Of a DNA stretch of 59,096 bases, positions 51,589 through 59,096 are shown piece by piece. Each line of letters opens with the position of its first letter. Position 1 is the stretch's first letter. This DNA comes from an uncultured Clostridia bacterium (GTDB taxonomy: Bacteria; Bacillota; Clostridia; Christensenellales; Aristaeellaceae): positions 1-59,096 of the forward strand of contig CAKTXZ010000015.1 in NCBI GenBank assembly GCA_934632155.1, in the 5' to 3' direction. The position numbers and the translations under genes are program-made. The notes below the pieces were generated by a model. That model was not told where the DNA came from and did no database searches. It was given only the letters and a program-made list of their open reading frames with translations.

Positions 51589-53418
51589 ATGTATTCCTTG
51601 TATCAACGCAATGCGATTACGCCCGAGGGCTGGCTGGAGCGGCAGCTGCGCGTACAGGCCGCCGGGCTTTCGGGCAATCTGGACAAAATCTGGCCCGACA
51701 TCCGCGACAGCGCGTGGATCGGCGGCGACCGCGAGGGCTGGGAGCGCGTGCCCTATTGGCTGGACGGCTTTATTCCGCTGGCCTTCCTTTTGCGGGATGA
51801 GGATATGATCGCCCGCGCCAAACATTATATCGACGCCATTTTGGAGCGTCAGCAGCCGGACGGCTGGATCTGCGCCTGCAAGGCGGAGCAGGAGCGCCGC
51901 GACTACGACCTTTGGGCGCTGTTCCTGATCGGTAAGGTACTGGCGCTCTATTGCGACTTTACCGGGGACGAGCGCGTGGAGGACGCGCTGCGGCGCGCCA
52001 TGGAAAACGCCAAGGCGCTGCTGGACGCGGGCGAGATCAGGCTCTTTGACTGGGGAAAATTCCGCTGGTACGAATGCTTTATTCCGCTGCTGCACCTGTA
52101 TCGGCGCAAGCCTGAGGACTGGATTCTCGCCCTTGCCCGCACGCTTCGCGCGCAGGGGGCGAACTACCCTGATTATGTGGAAGCATGGAAGCGCCCGCTG
52201 AACAAATGGACGCAGTATACGCATATCGTCAACCTGTCCATGATGCTCAAATACGAAGCCGTCGCGGCACAGCTGCTGGGCGACGCATACGAAAACAGGG
52301 CGGAGGAGCTGTGGCAGATTCTTGAGCGCTATAACGGCACGGCGGTGGGCTGCTTTACGGGCGACGAATGCCTTTCCGGCGTCGGCGCGAACCACGGCAC
52401 GGAGCTGTGCAGCGTGATGGAGCTGATGTACTCCTGCGAGGTGCTCTACGCCGTCACGGAGGATGATATTTGGGCAGAACGGCTGGAAAAGCTGGCCTTT
52501 AACGCCATGCCCGCCACCTTTACCGACGATATGTGGGCGCACCAGTACGATCAGCAGGTCAACCAGATCGCCTGCCAGCGGCTGCCGGGAAAATCCTTTT
52601 TCCGCACCAACGGAAGCGAATCGCATCTGTTCGGCCTCGAGCCCAATTACGGCTGCTGCACGGCGAACCTGAGCCAGGGCTGGCCGAAGCTGGCGATGAA
52701 CACGTTCCTGCGCGCCGGGGACGGCGTGGTCTGCGCGCTGCTGCTGCCCGCCGCGCTCCATACGCAAATCGACGGCGTGAACGTGCGCGTTTCCAACCGC
52801 ACGGCCTATCCCTTCCGCCATGAGGGCGTGATTACCGTTCAGACGGACGCGCCGGTGACCTTTACGCTGCGCATCCGCATTCCGCGCTGGGCCAAGCATG
52901 CTACGCTGAACGGCAAGACCGTGCGCGGGCGCTGCGCCGTGATTCGCAAGACATGGCAGGGCGAGGAGGGCCTGACGCTTGCCCTGCACGACACGCCGCA
53001 TCTTGTCCGCCGTCCGGGAAATATGCGGGTCGCGCAGTGGGGCGCGCTTGTGTTTGCGCTGCCCATCGAGGCGGAATATCGAAAGCTGGAATATGAAAAG
53101 AACGGCGTGGAGCGCAAATATCCGTATTGCGATTATGAGCTGATTCCTCAAAGCGCGTGGAATTACGGCTTTGCAGGCGGCGAGATGACGCTGGAGGAGC
53201 ATGGCGTGGGCGACGTGCCCTTTTCCTCCCGGAAGCCGCCCGTCACGCTGCGCGCCGCCTTCGCGCCCGTTGCATGGGACTATGCCGACGGCTATGAAAC
53301 CATTGCCGACGCGTATCCGCGCAGCAGCAGGGCGATGGGAGAAGCTGTTGAAATGGAAATGATCCCCTACGGCTGCGCCAAGCTGCGCATGACGGAAATG
53401 CCGCCCGTGCGGAAATAA
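51589..53418 (+). CDS. GH127-type beta-L-arabinofuranosidase (DUF1680 family)
   Basis: 609 residues. The start ATG follows AAGGAGG; the upstream frame is rejected. An (alpha/alpha)6-barrel N-terminal part is followed by beta-sandwich domains. The zinc/cysteine active site of the family is intact: Glu272 and Cys274 in GTELCSVME, and the Cys356-Cys357 pair in YGCCTANL, which match the Glu-x-Cys and Cys-Cys ligands and nucleophile of the bifidobacterial HypBA1. No signal peptide, so substrates are imported first. Related DUF1680 members cleave other arabinose-like sugars, so specificity is open. Confidence 0.92.
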   Translation: MYSLYQRNAITPEGWLERQLRVQAAGLSGNLDKIWPDIRDSAWIGGDREGWERVPYWLDGFIPLAFLLRDEDMIARAKHYIDAILERQQPDGWICACKAEQERRDYDLWALFLIGKVLALYCDFTGDERVEDALRRAMENAKALLDAGEIRLFDWGKFRWYECFIPLLHLYRRKPEDWILALARTLRAQGANYPDYVEAWKRPLNKWTQYTHIVNLSMMLKYEAVAAQLLGDAYENRAEELWQILERYNGTAVGCFTGDECLSGVGANHGTELCSVMELMYSCEVLYAVTEDDIWAERLEKLAFNAMPATFTDDMWAHQYDQQVNQIACQRLPGKSFFRTNGSESHLFGLEPNYGCCTANLSQGWPKLAMNTFLRAGDGVVCALLLPAALHTQIDGVNVRVSNRTAYPFRHEGVITVQTDAPVTFTLRIRIPRWAKHATLNGKTVRGRCAVIRKTWQGEEGLTLALHDTPHLVRRPGNMRVAQWGALVFALPIEAEYRKLEYEKNGVERKYPYCDYELIPQSAWNYGFAGGEMTLEEHGVGDVPFSSRKPPVTLRAAFAPVAWDYADGYETIADAYPRSSRAMGEAVEMEMIPYGCAKLRMTEMPPVRK

Positions 53419-53655
53419 AGCGCTCGCCGCGCCGCTTCATGAAGAATGCCGGGCATTCGCTTAATCGTCCGATCAGGCCCGAATATCAACTGCGCGTCCG
53501 GGAGGAAATCTATCCGGACAGCGTGCCGGGCTTGCTTGGAGCGCGGCTTCAATACAGCGGGCGCATATTGCGCGGGGAGGGGGCGATGCGCCCGCTTTCG
53601 GCGCGGTATGCGCTTTGCGTATGTCGAAACAGCGCAAAAAAGCCCGATTCATCAA

Positions 53656-53684
53656 TTGACAGCCGATAGGCGATGCGCTATAAT
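53656..53684 (+). promoter_or_regulatory. Promoter of guaB
   Basis: TTGACA (53656-53661), 17 bp, TATAAT (53679-53684): both consensus, 33 bp before the start codon. A small AATTG/CAATT hairpin sits in the short leader. Confidence 0.85.
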
Positions 53685-53717
53685 TGTTGCAATTTTATAA
53701 AGGGGGATGTTGTCGAC

Positions 53718-55178
53718 ATGCTGCAGAAGGTGATCCGGGAAGGCCTGACGTTTGACGATGTTCTGCTTGTGCCGCGTAAAAGCGCCGTGATTCCCAAGGA
53801 TGTATCGCTGTCCGTTCAGCTGACGCCCAAAATTAAATTAAACGTGCCGCTGCTTTCCGCCGCCATGGACACCGTGACGGACGCGCGGCTGGCCATCGCG
53901 ATTGCGCGCGAGGGCGGTCTGGGCGTGATTCATAAGAATATGTCCATCGCCGAGCAGGCGGCGCAGGTGGATAAGGTCAAGCGCAGTGAGCACGGCGTGA
54001 TTACCGATCCCTTCTTTCTTTCCCCCGAGCATCTGATTTCCGACGCGAAGGCGCTCATGGCGCGTTACCGCATCAGCGGCGTGCCCATCACGCAGGGCGC
54101 AAAGCTGGTCGGCATTCTGACCAACCGCGATCTGCGCTTTGAAACGGACGACAGCCGCCCCATCGGGCAGGTCATGACCAGCAAAAACCTTGTCACCGCG
54201 CGCGAGGGCACTACGCTGGAGAAGGCCAAGAAAATTCTCGCGGCGCACCGCATCGAAAAACTGCCCATCGTGGATGAAAATTATAACCTGCGCGGCCTGA
54301 TTACCATCAAGGATATCGAAAAATCCACCAAGTATCCCAACAGCGCTAAGGACGAAAACGGCCGCCTGCTCTGCGCGGCGGCGGTCGGCGTGAGCCATGA
54401 CGTGATGGAGCGCATTGAGGCGCTGGTGGCCGCGAAGGTGGACGTAATCTCCATCGATACCGCGCACGGCCACAGCATGGGCGTGCTCAATACCATCGAA
54501 AAAATCCGCAAGGCTTATCCCGATATTCAGCTCTTCGCCGGAAACGTGGCCACCGCCGCCGCGACGCACGATTTGATTTCTGCGGGCGTGGACTGCGTGA
54601 AGGTCGGCATCGGCCCGGGCTCCATCTGCACCACGCGCGTGGTCGCCGGCATCGGCGTGCCGCAGATTACGGCGGTTTCCGACTGTGCCGAGGAGGCGGA
54701 CAAGCACGGCGTTCCGGTTATTTCCGACGGCGGCATCAAGTATTCCGGCGATATCGCCAAGGCCATCGGCGCGGGTGCGAAGGCCGTCATGCTGGGCAGC
54801 CTGCTGGCCGGCACGGAGGAAAGCCCCGGCGAAACCGAGATTTATCAGGGCCGCTCCTTCAAGAGCTATCGCGGCATGGGCTCGCTGGCCGCCATGGCCA
54901 ACGGCAGCAGGGACCGCTATTTTCAGGAGGACGCGAAAAAGCTCGTGCCCGAGGGCGTGGAGGGGCGCGTGCCCTACAAGGGGCCGCTGGCCGAAACGGT
55001 GTTCCAGCTCATGGGCGGGCTGCGCTCCTCGATGGGGTATTGCGGCGCGCCCACGATCGAGGATCTGCGCCAGAACGCGGAGTTCATCCGCATTACCGGC
55101 GCCGGCCTGACCGAAAGCCATCCGCACGATATTTATATCACCAAGGAAGCGCCCAACTATTCCAGAATGGATCGTTGA
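53718..55178 (+). CDS. guaB: Inosine-5'-monophosphate dehydrogenase
   Basis: 486 residues, the normal bacterial length. N-terminal TFDDVLLVPRKS, two CBS domains (about 90-205), the catalytic Cys304 in GPGSICTTR, and the flap/Arg region with YRGMGSLAAM. It converts IMP to XMP with NAD, the first step to GMP. The ATG lies 11 bases after GGGGG, a rather long spacing, and no alternative start fits better. Monocistronic. Confidence 0.97.
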   Translation: MLQKVIREGLTFDDVLLVPRKSAVIPKDVSLSVQLTPKIKLNVPLLSAAMDTVTDARLAIAIAREGGLGVIHKNMSIAEQAAQVDKVKRSEHGVITDPFFLSPEHLISDAKALMARYRISGVPITQGAKLVGILTNRDLRFETDDSRPIGQVMTSKNLVTAREGTTLEKAKKILAAHRIEKLPIVDENYNLRGLITIKDIEKSTKYPNSAKDENGRLLCAAAVGVSHDVMERIEALVAAKVDVISIDTAHGHSMGVLNTIEKIRKAYPDIQLFAGNVATAAATHDLISAGVDCVKVGIGPGSICTTRVVAGIGVPQITAVSDCAEEADKHGVPVISDGGIKYSGDIAKAIGAGAKAVMLGSLLAGTEESPGETEIYQGRSFKSYRGMGSLAAMANGSRDRYFQEDAKKLVPEGVEGRVPYKGPLAETVFQLMGGLRSSMGYCGAPTIEDLRQNAEFIRITGAGLTESHPHDIYITKEAPNYSRMDR

Positions 55179-55497
55179 TTGCGCGCTTCTTTGACAATGC
55201 GAGGCATTCCCTGCGTGGAATACTTCTGCGTGTCGGAAACTGTGTTTTTGACACGCTCCATGCAGGATGAAGGCTTTCATCCTGCATGGCAGGGCCGCGG
55301 AAACAATTTTTCTGCGCGAACGCTTTGAAAAATCTCCCCGCCCGCCCGGCAAAGCCGGACGAGACGAATGAACACGAAGGACAGGCCGCCCCTCATGGCA
55401 GCCCGCAGGCTTGACCGCAACGTTTTTAACAGGCTGCGCTCGCTATGCGGCGGTGACTTAAGAAAACATTGAAGCGAAAGACGGTTTAGCTTGACGG
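55179..55497. other. Intergenic, guaB 3' hairpin and chromosome/element junction
   Basis: 319 bp. CCATGCAGGATGAA (55258-55271) and TTCATCCTGCATGG (55276-55289) form a perfect 14-bp stem after guaB, with no direct T-run. GC-rich host-like sequence runs to about 55455, then composition drops. The boundary of the mobile element (attL or attR) is expected about 55440-55495. A short frame starting MNTKDRPPLMAARR is open across the boundary but has no ribosome binding site. Confidence 0.45.
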
Positions 55498-57261
55498 CTA
55501 TGCCGTCTTTTGCTGTTTTTCAGTTGTATTGCGGGCTTCTTCGATAGCCCGTGTAAAGTCAAATGCACCGATGAAGTTATAGACAATGGTGATCTCCCTT
55601 GTCTTGGATTTCTTGTCTGCGTGGGACACTTCGATGCGGTCAATAAATTCACGGAGAACTGCCGCGTCAAGCTCCTGCATATCCGTGTACTTTTTCACCG
55701 CTGCGACAAATGCCTTGGCATTGGTTTTCTGCTGCTCCTGCTGTTTCAGCTCCTTGCGCAAAACTTCTGCCATAGATTTTAAGTTGCTCTGTTCCAGCTC
55801 GTAGTCGTGGGACAATTTGATAAATCTGTCATCGGACAGTTTACCCATTACATTGTCCTCATACAGTTTGGAAATGATATGGTCAAGCTCTGCAATGCGT
55901 TTATCAGCTTTCGCAAGCGTATCACGTTTCCGCGCAAATTCCGCGTCACGATCTCGCATACTGATGTCTGCCGCTTCCTGCATAAACTCGGCTTCGTGCT
56001 GGCTCACATACTGTATGGCTTCGCGCAGATTTCTCAACACGATTTCATGCAGCACCACATTCTTGATGGAATGTGTTGTGCAAAGGTCTTTTCCCTTGCG
56101 GTAGGTAGAACAGATAAAGTATTTCTGTTCCTCCGTAAAATTGGTGGCGCGGCATTGATACATCTTGCCGCCGCACTCTGCACAATAGAGCAGCCCGGAG
56201 AAGATACCCATATCACCCATCTTGGTAGGACGGCGGCGGGATTTACGGATATTCTGGACAATGATAAATACGCTTTCCTCAATGATCGCGGGCTGGGTGT
56301 TTTCAAAGATTACCCAATCCGCAGGATCGTTCCAGAGCTTCTTTTTGCTCTTGTAGGATTGCTTCGTTGTCTTGAAGTTTACTGTGTGTCCCAGATAGTC
56401 CACGCGCTCCAAAATGCGGGAAACGGTTTCATTTGTCCATTTGTACGGATCAGCCGTAGGTTTGTTGCTGGCTGGTAGCCCTTTGGAATAAGCATAAGCA
56501 GTAGGATTCAAAATCTGATGCTGTTTCAGCCACTTGGCAATTTGAGTAGGTCCCAAACCGTCAACACAGAGGGAGAAAATCTTTTGCACAACGGCTGCGG
56601 CTTCTTCATCGACAATCCATTTCTTTTTGTCCTCCGGGTCTTTGATATACCCGTATGGGGGAATGGTAGTCAGATGTTCGCCGGATTTTCCTTTGCTCTG
56701 CCATGTGGCGCGGATCTTCTTGGAAGTATCGCGGGCGTACATTTCGTTAAATACATTGCGGATAGCGGTAAACTCGTTTTCTCCGCGTGTACTGTCAACA
56801 CCGTCATTGACGGCGATAAAGTGTACGCCAAACTCCGGGAAAAGAACATCCGTATACATACCCACTTGCAGATAGTCGCGCCCGAATCGGCTCATATCCT
56901 TTACGATGACGCGCTTGATTTTACCAGCCTTAATATCGGCAAGCATATGCTGGAAGCCCGGACGGTTAAAGTTCGTTCCCGAATAGCCGTCATCCTCGTC
57001 ATAGTGTCGGATAGCGGTATACCCGTGATCTTTGCAGTAGCGTTCCAGAATCTTCTTCTGATTGGCAATACTGTTGCTCTCGCCGTCTAACTTATCTTCC
57101 TGCGACAAGCGTTCATACAGGGCGGTTATGCCTTCTTCCTGTGCATCCATTCCGTTGCCCTGCACATAGAATTGCAGAACATTGTCACGGATCACGCTGC
57201 GGAGTTCGCTGCTTAAAGCGTTAGGCGTCTGCACACTCTGAAACTGGATTCCGTTCATCAT
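55498..57261 (-). CDS. Large serine recombinase (TnpX/TndX-like)
   Basis: 587 residues. The resolvase catalytic domain has the nucleophile at about Ser53 in LYERLSQED and the VKDMSRFGRD helix. A recombinase domain follows, then a zinc-ribbon (YCAECGGKMYQC ... CSTYRKGKDLC), a coiled coil and a DUF4368-type C-terminus (DAAVLREFIDRIEV). It excises and inserts the element, usually at a GA dinucleotide in this family. The ATG overlaps the stop of the 50-residue ORF upstream. Being intact, the element could be mobile. Confidence 0.93.
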   Translation of the reverse strand: MMNGIQFQSVQTPNALSSELRSVIRDNVLQFYVQGNGMDAQEEGITALYERLSQEDKLDGESNSIANQKKILERYCKDHGYTAIRHYDEDDGYSGTNFNRPGFQHMLADIKAGKIKRVIVKDMSRFGRDYLQVGMYTDVLFPEFGVHFIAVNDGVDSTRGENEFTAIRNVFNEMYARDTSKKIRATWQSKGKSGEHLTTIPPYGYIKDPEDKKKWIVDEEAAAVVQKIFSLCVDGLGPTQIAKWLKQHQILNPTAYAYSKGLPASNKPTADPYKWTNETVSRILERVDYLGHTVNFKTTKQSYKSKKKLWNDPADWVIFENTQPAIIEESVFIIVQNIRKSRRRPTKMGDMGIFSGLLYCAECGGKMYQCRATNFTEEQKYFICSTYRKGKDLCTTHSIKNVVLHEIVLRNLREAIQYVSQHEAEFMQEAADISMRDRDAEFARKRDTLAKADKRIAELDHIISKLYEDNVMGKLSDDRFIKLSHDYELEQSNLKSMAEVLRKELKQQEQQKTNAKAFVAAVKKYTDMQELDAAVLREFIDRIEVSHADKKSKTREITIVYNFIGAFDFTRAIEEARNTTEKQQKTA

Positions 57262-57410
57262 TTGCAGTCACCACCTTTCGCAGCAAGGGACACACCGTTT
57301 GTCATTGCATGGTGGAGAAGTCGGTACATTTGATTGTCAAGGTACAAATCTGTATTGATATGCGCCGCACGATAGTAGTATGCGGTCATCTTGTCTGGCT
57401 GCTGTTTCAT
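57258..57410 (-). CDS. Small ORF coupled to the recombinase
   Basis: 50 residues, MKQQPDKMTAYYYRAAH at the start, after a good GGAGGTAAAC site. Its stop overlaps the recombinase ATG. Not recognised as a family; the Tyr/Arg-rich start resembles the beginning of resolvase-type proteins in such elements, so it may be a relic, a regulator or an excisionase-like helper. Confidence 0.65.
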   Translation of the reverse strand: MKQQPDKMTAYYYRAAHINTDLYLDNQMYRLLHHAMTNGVSLAAKGGDCK

Positions 57411-57496
57411 GTTTACCTCCTGTTCCGGCAGCCGGACAAACAGGTTGCTCATATTATACCATAAAACCTGTTCGCCGTCAGTAGGCAAGATGTTAA

Positions 57497-57670
57497 TTAT
57501 TTGTGGCTCTTTGCCTGCTGCATATCATTTCTTATCATGCGGCGAATTTTTGTCGCGGCGTCCTCTTTTGCGCCGTCCTTAACGACGGCTTTCACGATAT
57601 ATGTCATGTCCCCGATTTTGTACTCTCGTACAACGGGGACATTTGCTTTCTGATTGATTGCTGTGTTCAT
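57497..57670 (-). CDS. TnpW-family transposon protein
   Basis: 57 residues, starting MNTAINQKANVPVVREYKIG and containing TYIVKAVVKDGAKEDAATKI. This is the TnpW pattern of Tn4451-related elements: a small protein with a short beta hairpin and a basic helix. The ATG follows AAAGGGGAATTTATTTCT with a long spacing. Function unknown. Confidence 0.75.
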   Translation of the reverse strand: MNTAINQKANVPVVREYKIGDMTYIVKAVVKDGAKEDAATKIRRMIRNDMQQAKSHK

Positions 57671-58070
57671 AGAAATAAATTCCCCTTTCATGGGATAGAA
57701 AAATAAATCAAAATAAAGAAGCTCAAAGGACGGCTGCTGGCGCAGCTCCACGGGAGTTCCACCCCTCCGACGGTCTGCCGGAGATCCGCTCATTGCCTGC
57801 GACGGTTTTATCACGCTCGGACTGTGACTGCGAATGAGTACCATTGTTCCTCCTGCGCGTCCTCGCCCGCAAGCTGCCACGCTGCATTACGGTGATAGTG
57901 TTTGTCGCTCGGCATATCCTCCCGGATATGTGTCTTGGCGCATCCGCCGCACGGCTCGACGCAAAAGGGATGTGTCCTTTGTGCTTTATGACGCGGCGGG
58001 CGCGTGTTTGTCAAGGATCATCAGCCGAATCAGACGGAAAGGGGAATGAAACGCTTGTCCGGCAGTCGGG
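57671..58070. other. Element region between tnpW and the HTH gene
   Basis: 400 bp without a well-supported gene. One leftward frame (57811-58014, 67 residues) has a protein-like Cys/His-rich stretch, FCVEPCGGCAKTHIRED, but starts with TTG without a ribosome binding site. This region may alternatively contain the element's regulatory leader. Confidence 0.35.
57811..58014 (-). CDS. Doubtful small Cys/His-rich ORF
   Basis: 67 residues, with CVEPCGGC and KHYHRNAAWQ. No clear ribosome binding site; the start codon is TTG. Listed because the composition looks coding and the space is otherwise empty. Confidence 0.25.
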   Translation of the reverse strand: MTNTRPPRHKAQRTHPFCVEPCGGCAKTHIREDMPSDKHYHRNAAWQLAGEDAQEEQWYSFAVTVRA

Positions 58071-58310
58071 TCAATTCACCCGAAAAGTAAGAATCTTCGT
58101 TATGAGCTTCGTTTCCAGCCTACGGCGCAGTTCTTCCTCCACACACAAATGAGGGTTGCCGTATTCGTCGTACAGCTCGCGCAACGACAGTCTGGCTATG
58201 TACCCCTCGTAGTGTTTCAAAACAGCGTTGATGGCTTCGACATCGCCGCCTGCCGCTTTCTGAATGACAGAAAAGGGCAGCAGACGCGCTTTCACATTGT
58301 TATGTGTCAT
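58071..58310 (-). CDS. HTH_16-type conjugative element regulator (Tn916 ORF8-like)
   Basis: 79 residues. VIQKAAGGDVEAINAVLKHYEGYIARLSLR is the usual start of helix-turn-helix proteins (HTH_16) in Tn916-type elements, and LETKLITKILTFRV closes it. It overlaps the sigma gene by 11 bp; the ATG follows GGGAGGTAACACAG. Confidence 0.88.
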   Translation of the reverse strand: MTHNNVKARLLPFSVIQKAAGGDVEAINAVLKHYEGYIARLSLRELYDEYGNPHLCVEEELRRRLETKLITKILTFRVN

Positions 58311-58728
58311 CTGTGTTACCTCCCATCAGTTCTTTCAGCAGCTTCAAGGTGCTTGTCCTGCGGTATGCAACGGAGCTGCGTACCATATTCAGCAGCTTGG
58401 CGATCTCGTTGTCCGACATATCAAGGAAATAGGACAGCAGGATAATATCGCGCTTGTCCATCGGCAGGGCTGCAATCGCCTGCGCCAGATCGTCATTTTC
58501 GATATACACCGCATAATCAAGAACGCCAAAGGTCTTGTCCTCTACAAAATGGAGATCGCAGACGGAAAGCTGCTCCATAACTTCAACCGGCAGATCGGAA
58601 AAGGAAATCTCACGGTTTCTTTTCCGTGCAAGTTCGTCCTGGTAGTCCCGCGCTTCGTTCCGCAGTACCTTTTTGCAAAACGCATCAAAGGAGTGCTGGA
58701 TGTGTTCTTCGTGCGAATGAGGCTTCAT
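58300..58728 (-). CDS. Sigma-70-like factor of the element (Tn916 ORF7-like)
   Basis: 142 residues. The region-4 HTH is ALPMDKRDIILLSYFLDMSD followed by NEIAKLLNMVRSSVAYRRTSTLKLL. In Tn916 ORF7 and ORF8 drive expression of excision and transfer genes. The ATG follows GGGAGGTGAATAC. An in-frame extension exists upstream but is blocked by TAA. Confidence 0.92.
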   Translation of the reverse strand: MKPHSHEEHIQHSFDAFCKKVLRNEARDYQDELARKRNREISFSDLPVEVMEQLSVCDLHFVEDKTFGVLDYAVYIENDDLAQAIAALPMDKRDIILLSYFLDMSDNEIAKLLNMVRSSVAYRRTSTLKLLKELMGGNTDDT

Positions 58729-58845
58729 GTATTCACCTCCCTTCGCGTCCGCAAAGGCGGGTGATACTTTTCCTCCCCTTTCGCCACTACTACGGTAAGC
58801 GGGGGCTGAACTTCCAAATATGAAAGATGAATTTTTAGAAAGTTG

Positions 58846-58860
58846 TTACGAGTAATCCAT
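58846..58860 (-). promoter_or_regulatory. Four-codon minicistron MDYS with perfect ribosome binding site
   Basis: AGGAGG at 58869-58874 stands exactly eight bases before ATG-GAT-TAC-TCG-TAA. The frame is the same as that of the sigma gene 118 bp downstream. The upstream stem-loop would hide the AGGAGG. Confidence 0.4.
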
Positions 58861-58953
58861 GCGTCGCACCTCCTGTCCGAGTGTTGAAATCAGCAACAGA
58901 TCGGACAGCGGCGGGGATCGACAGCCGACAGCAAAGCGGCTAAAACGACAAAA

Positions 58954-58984
58954 TGCGCCTGTCTGCAAAGTGCAGACGGGCGCA
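58954..58984 (-). terminator. Terminator/attenuator ahead of the sigma gene
   Basis: TGCGCCtGTCTGCA pairs with TGCAGACgGGCGCA with one mismatch; leftward it is followed by TTTTGTCGTTTT. It either ends the preceding gene or attenuates read-through into the regulatory genes, as known ahead of tet(M) in Tn916. Confidence 0.7.
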
Positions 58985-59096
58985 AAGGATTTGTCAGCAG
59001 TATTTAGATGTATTGACACTTCATACTCATGGGCGAAATATCCCGACGGTGGGTAAAGGCTTTTTTTGAGCGTAGGCTATTTGGCGGGGTAGTACA

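Larger units (their letters stand above)
55450..59096. mobile_element. Integrase end of an integrative conjugative element (Tn5397-like hybrid)
   Basis: The right edge of the window is one end of an element that continues outside. Gene order from the inside out, all leftward: sigma factor (Tn916 ORF7 type), HTH_16 protein (Tn916 ORF8 type), TnpW-type small protein (Tn4451 type), a 50-residue ORF and a large serine recombinase at the tip. In Tn916 a tyrosine integrase occupies this place; Tn5397 is the known example with a serine recombinase instead. Composition is less GC-rich than the host. Left boundary is approximate. Confidence 0.8.
58729..59096. other. Leader of the element's regulatory genes
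   Basis: 368 bp upstream of the sigma gene, read leftwards: a terminator hairpin (58954-58984), a second stem-loop (58873-58908) ending in the AGGAGG, and a 4-codon ORF. No full gene seen; the gene that precedes lies outside the window. Confidence 0.5.

Noticed and set aside
58725..58856. 43-codon frame ITRNNFLKIHLSYLEVQ overlapping the sigma start
   Set aside because: Its stop overlaps the sigma ATG, which is suggestive, but there is no ATG, GTG or TTG start; only ATT would serve.

Overview
The window reads as a chromosomal segment of a GC-rich, anaerobic, endospore-forming Clostridia, possibly a gut or rumen Christensenellales-type lineage (an inference; no rRNA is present to place it). 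Sporulation is shown by a GerA-type germination operon, a SipL-like SPOCS/LysM protein and a YhcN/YlaJ-type lipoprotein. Anaerobic life is shown by a glycyl radical enzyme with its activase and by class III ribonucleotide reductase. A carbohydrate lifestyle is shown by three AraC regulators, GH2 and GH127 glycosidases, glycogen phosphorylase and an oligosaccharide-type ABC importer. Starts follow strong Shine-Dalgarno sites, and several are TTG.

Left edge (1-2.7 kb): the C-terminal end of an AT-richer type II restriction endonuclease, then two adjacent CobW-family GTPases. One carries a long His/Asp-rich metal-binding loop. The other is fused to a DUF1980/YcgQ-like tail.

Glycyl radical locus (3.1-13.2 kb): AraC regulator, GRE activase, GRE, two ABC permeases, a solute-binding protein and two Gfo/Idh/MocA oxidoreductases, all on the + strand. 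The GRE has the glycyl radical loop and a cysteine loop, but the loop reads GCQW where characterised dehydratases have GCVE. With the sugar importer and two sugar-type dehydrogenases, this is the best candidate here for an undescribed radical-based carbohydrate pathway.

Sporulation and housekeeping block (13.2-28.4 kb): SipL-like protein behind a candidate sigma-E promoter, a small membrane protein with a YhcN-like lipoprotein, a TGS-nucleoside kinase, a DEDDh exonuclease, a BaiN/HI0933-like flavoprotein, an RpiR regulator, SurE, a protein with three perfect-length 93-bp repeats, an ABC1/UbiB kinase, a LysR regulator and glycogen phosphorylase.

Metal, germination and sugar block (28.7-39 kb): a Zn/Cd-type P1B ATPase with a CadC/SmtB-like repressor and its palindromic operator; gerAA-gerAB-gerAC behind a near-perfect sigma-G promoter; AraC and GH2 divergently transcribed; and a signal-less DUF11 surface-type protein.

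Redox, envelope and translation block (39-55.2 kb): nrdG, then nrdD (fused to a thioredoxin-like domain) with trxB, where nrdD has two NrdR boxes exactly 31 bp apart; a coiled-coil membrane protein with a flotillin; an EF-G paralogue; tRNA-Pro(GGG); rplM-rpsI; AraC and GH127 divergently transcribed; and guaB.

Right edge (about 55.45 kb to the end): the integrase end of an integrative conjugative element. It combines Tn916-type ORF7 (sigma) and ORF8 (HTH_16) with a Tn4451-type TnpW and a large serine recombinase. Its base composition is visibly less GC-rich than the host.
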